Assembly: GCA_038373865.1 (NCBI GenBank) | Contig: JAXGGA010001043.1 | Location: 108,131-172,130, forward strand | Reading direction: 5' to 3' | Source: Uloborus plumipes | Taxonomy: Eukaryota > Arthropoda > Arachnida > Araneae > Uloboridae | DNA: 64,000 nucleotides | Part shown: piece by piece, positions 63,999 through 64,000 of the stretch | How positions within the stretch are numbered: the first letter of the stretch is position 1 | Layout of the letters: each line of letters starts with the position of its first letter | Position numbers and translations under genes: made by a program | Notes under the pieces: generated by a model | Seen by the model: only the letters and a program-made list of their open reading frames with translations | Told to the model about the DNA's origin: nothing | The model's database searches: none

Positions 63999-64000
63999 TC

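Overview
The window is AT-rich eukaryotic DNA with split genes, consensus GT-AG introns, a dense load of DNA transposons and retroelements, and no bacterial or viral gene organisation. The mix of repeats (Tc1-like, Merlin/IS1595-like, hAT, piggyBac-like, Penelope-like, Gypsy-like, long-inverted-repeat elements, a tRNA-derived SINE) fits an arthropod. I favour a chelicerate, probably a spider, but that last step rests on the general look of the repeats and is inference.

Three host genes can be assembled from exons whose reading phases agree. (1) On the minus strand, five exons between 7549 and 683 encode the start of a PCAF_N domain, the N-terminal half of GCN5/PCAF (KAT2) acetyltransferases; the gene leaves the window at position 1. 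(2) On the plus strand, eight exons from 18925 to 48292 join into one uninterrupted frame of 2,908 residues. It contains a GCN5/PCAF-type acetyltransferase (HAT) domain, preceded by about 1,900 residues of acidic, Ser/Glu-rich nested repeats and followed by a roughly 750-residue exon of 110-residue repeats and a basic tail in place of the bromodomain. (3) On the minus strand, two exons (61997-61952 and 52903-51345) encode a NIPA-type magnesium transporter with a long N-terminal extension.

The most interesting point is that the first two genes look like the two halves of one KAT2 gene. The N-terminal PCAF_N part is read leftwards, and the linker plus HAT part is read rightwards from the same neighbourhood. 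Either an extra KAT2 copy was duplicated and split by inversion and its HAT half grew a huge acidic insertion, or the assembly has a segment in the wrong orientation.

Layout: 1-7.5 kb, KAT2-like N-terminal exons with a Tc1 element in an intron. 7.6-10.6 kb, a Merlin-like element broken by a hAT element that itself holds a piggyBac-like MITE. 10.6-18.9 kb, the space between the divergent genes, with pogo/Tigger-like MITEs, a SINE and long-inverted-repeat elements. 18.9-48.3 kb, the giant HAT gene; its first 11-kb intron holds a Penelope-like fragment and a degraded Gypsy-like LTR element with two further nested insertions. 48.3-51.3 kb, intergenic with simple repeats. 51.3-62.0 kb, the NIPA gene, whose 9-kb intron holds a 4.9-kb fold-back element with several nested insertions. 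62.0-64.0 kb, retroelement remnants and two adjacent palindromes.

All family assignments were made by reading translations and comparing with family patterns from memory; no database search was run.
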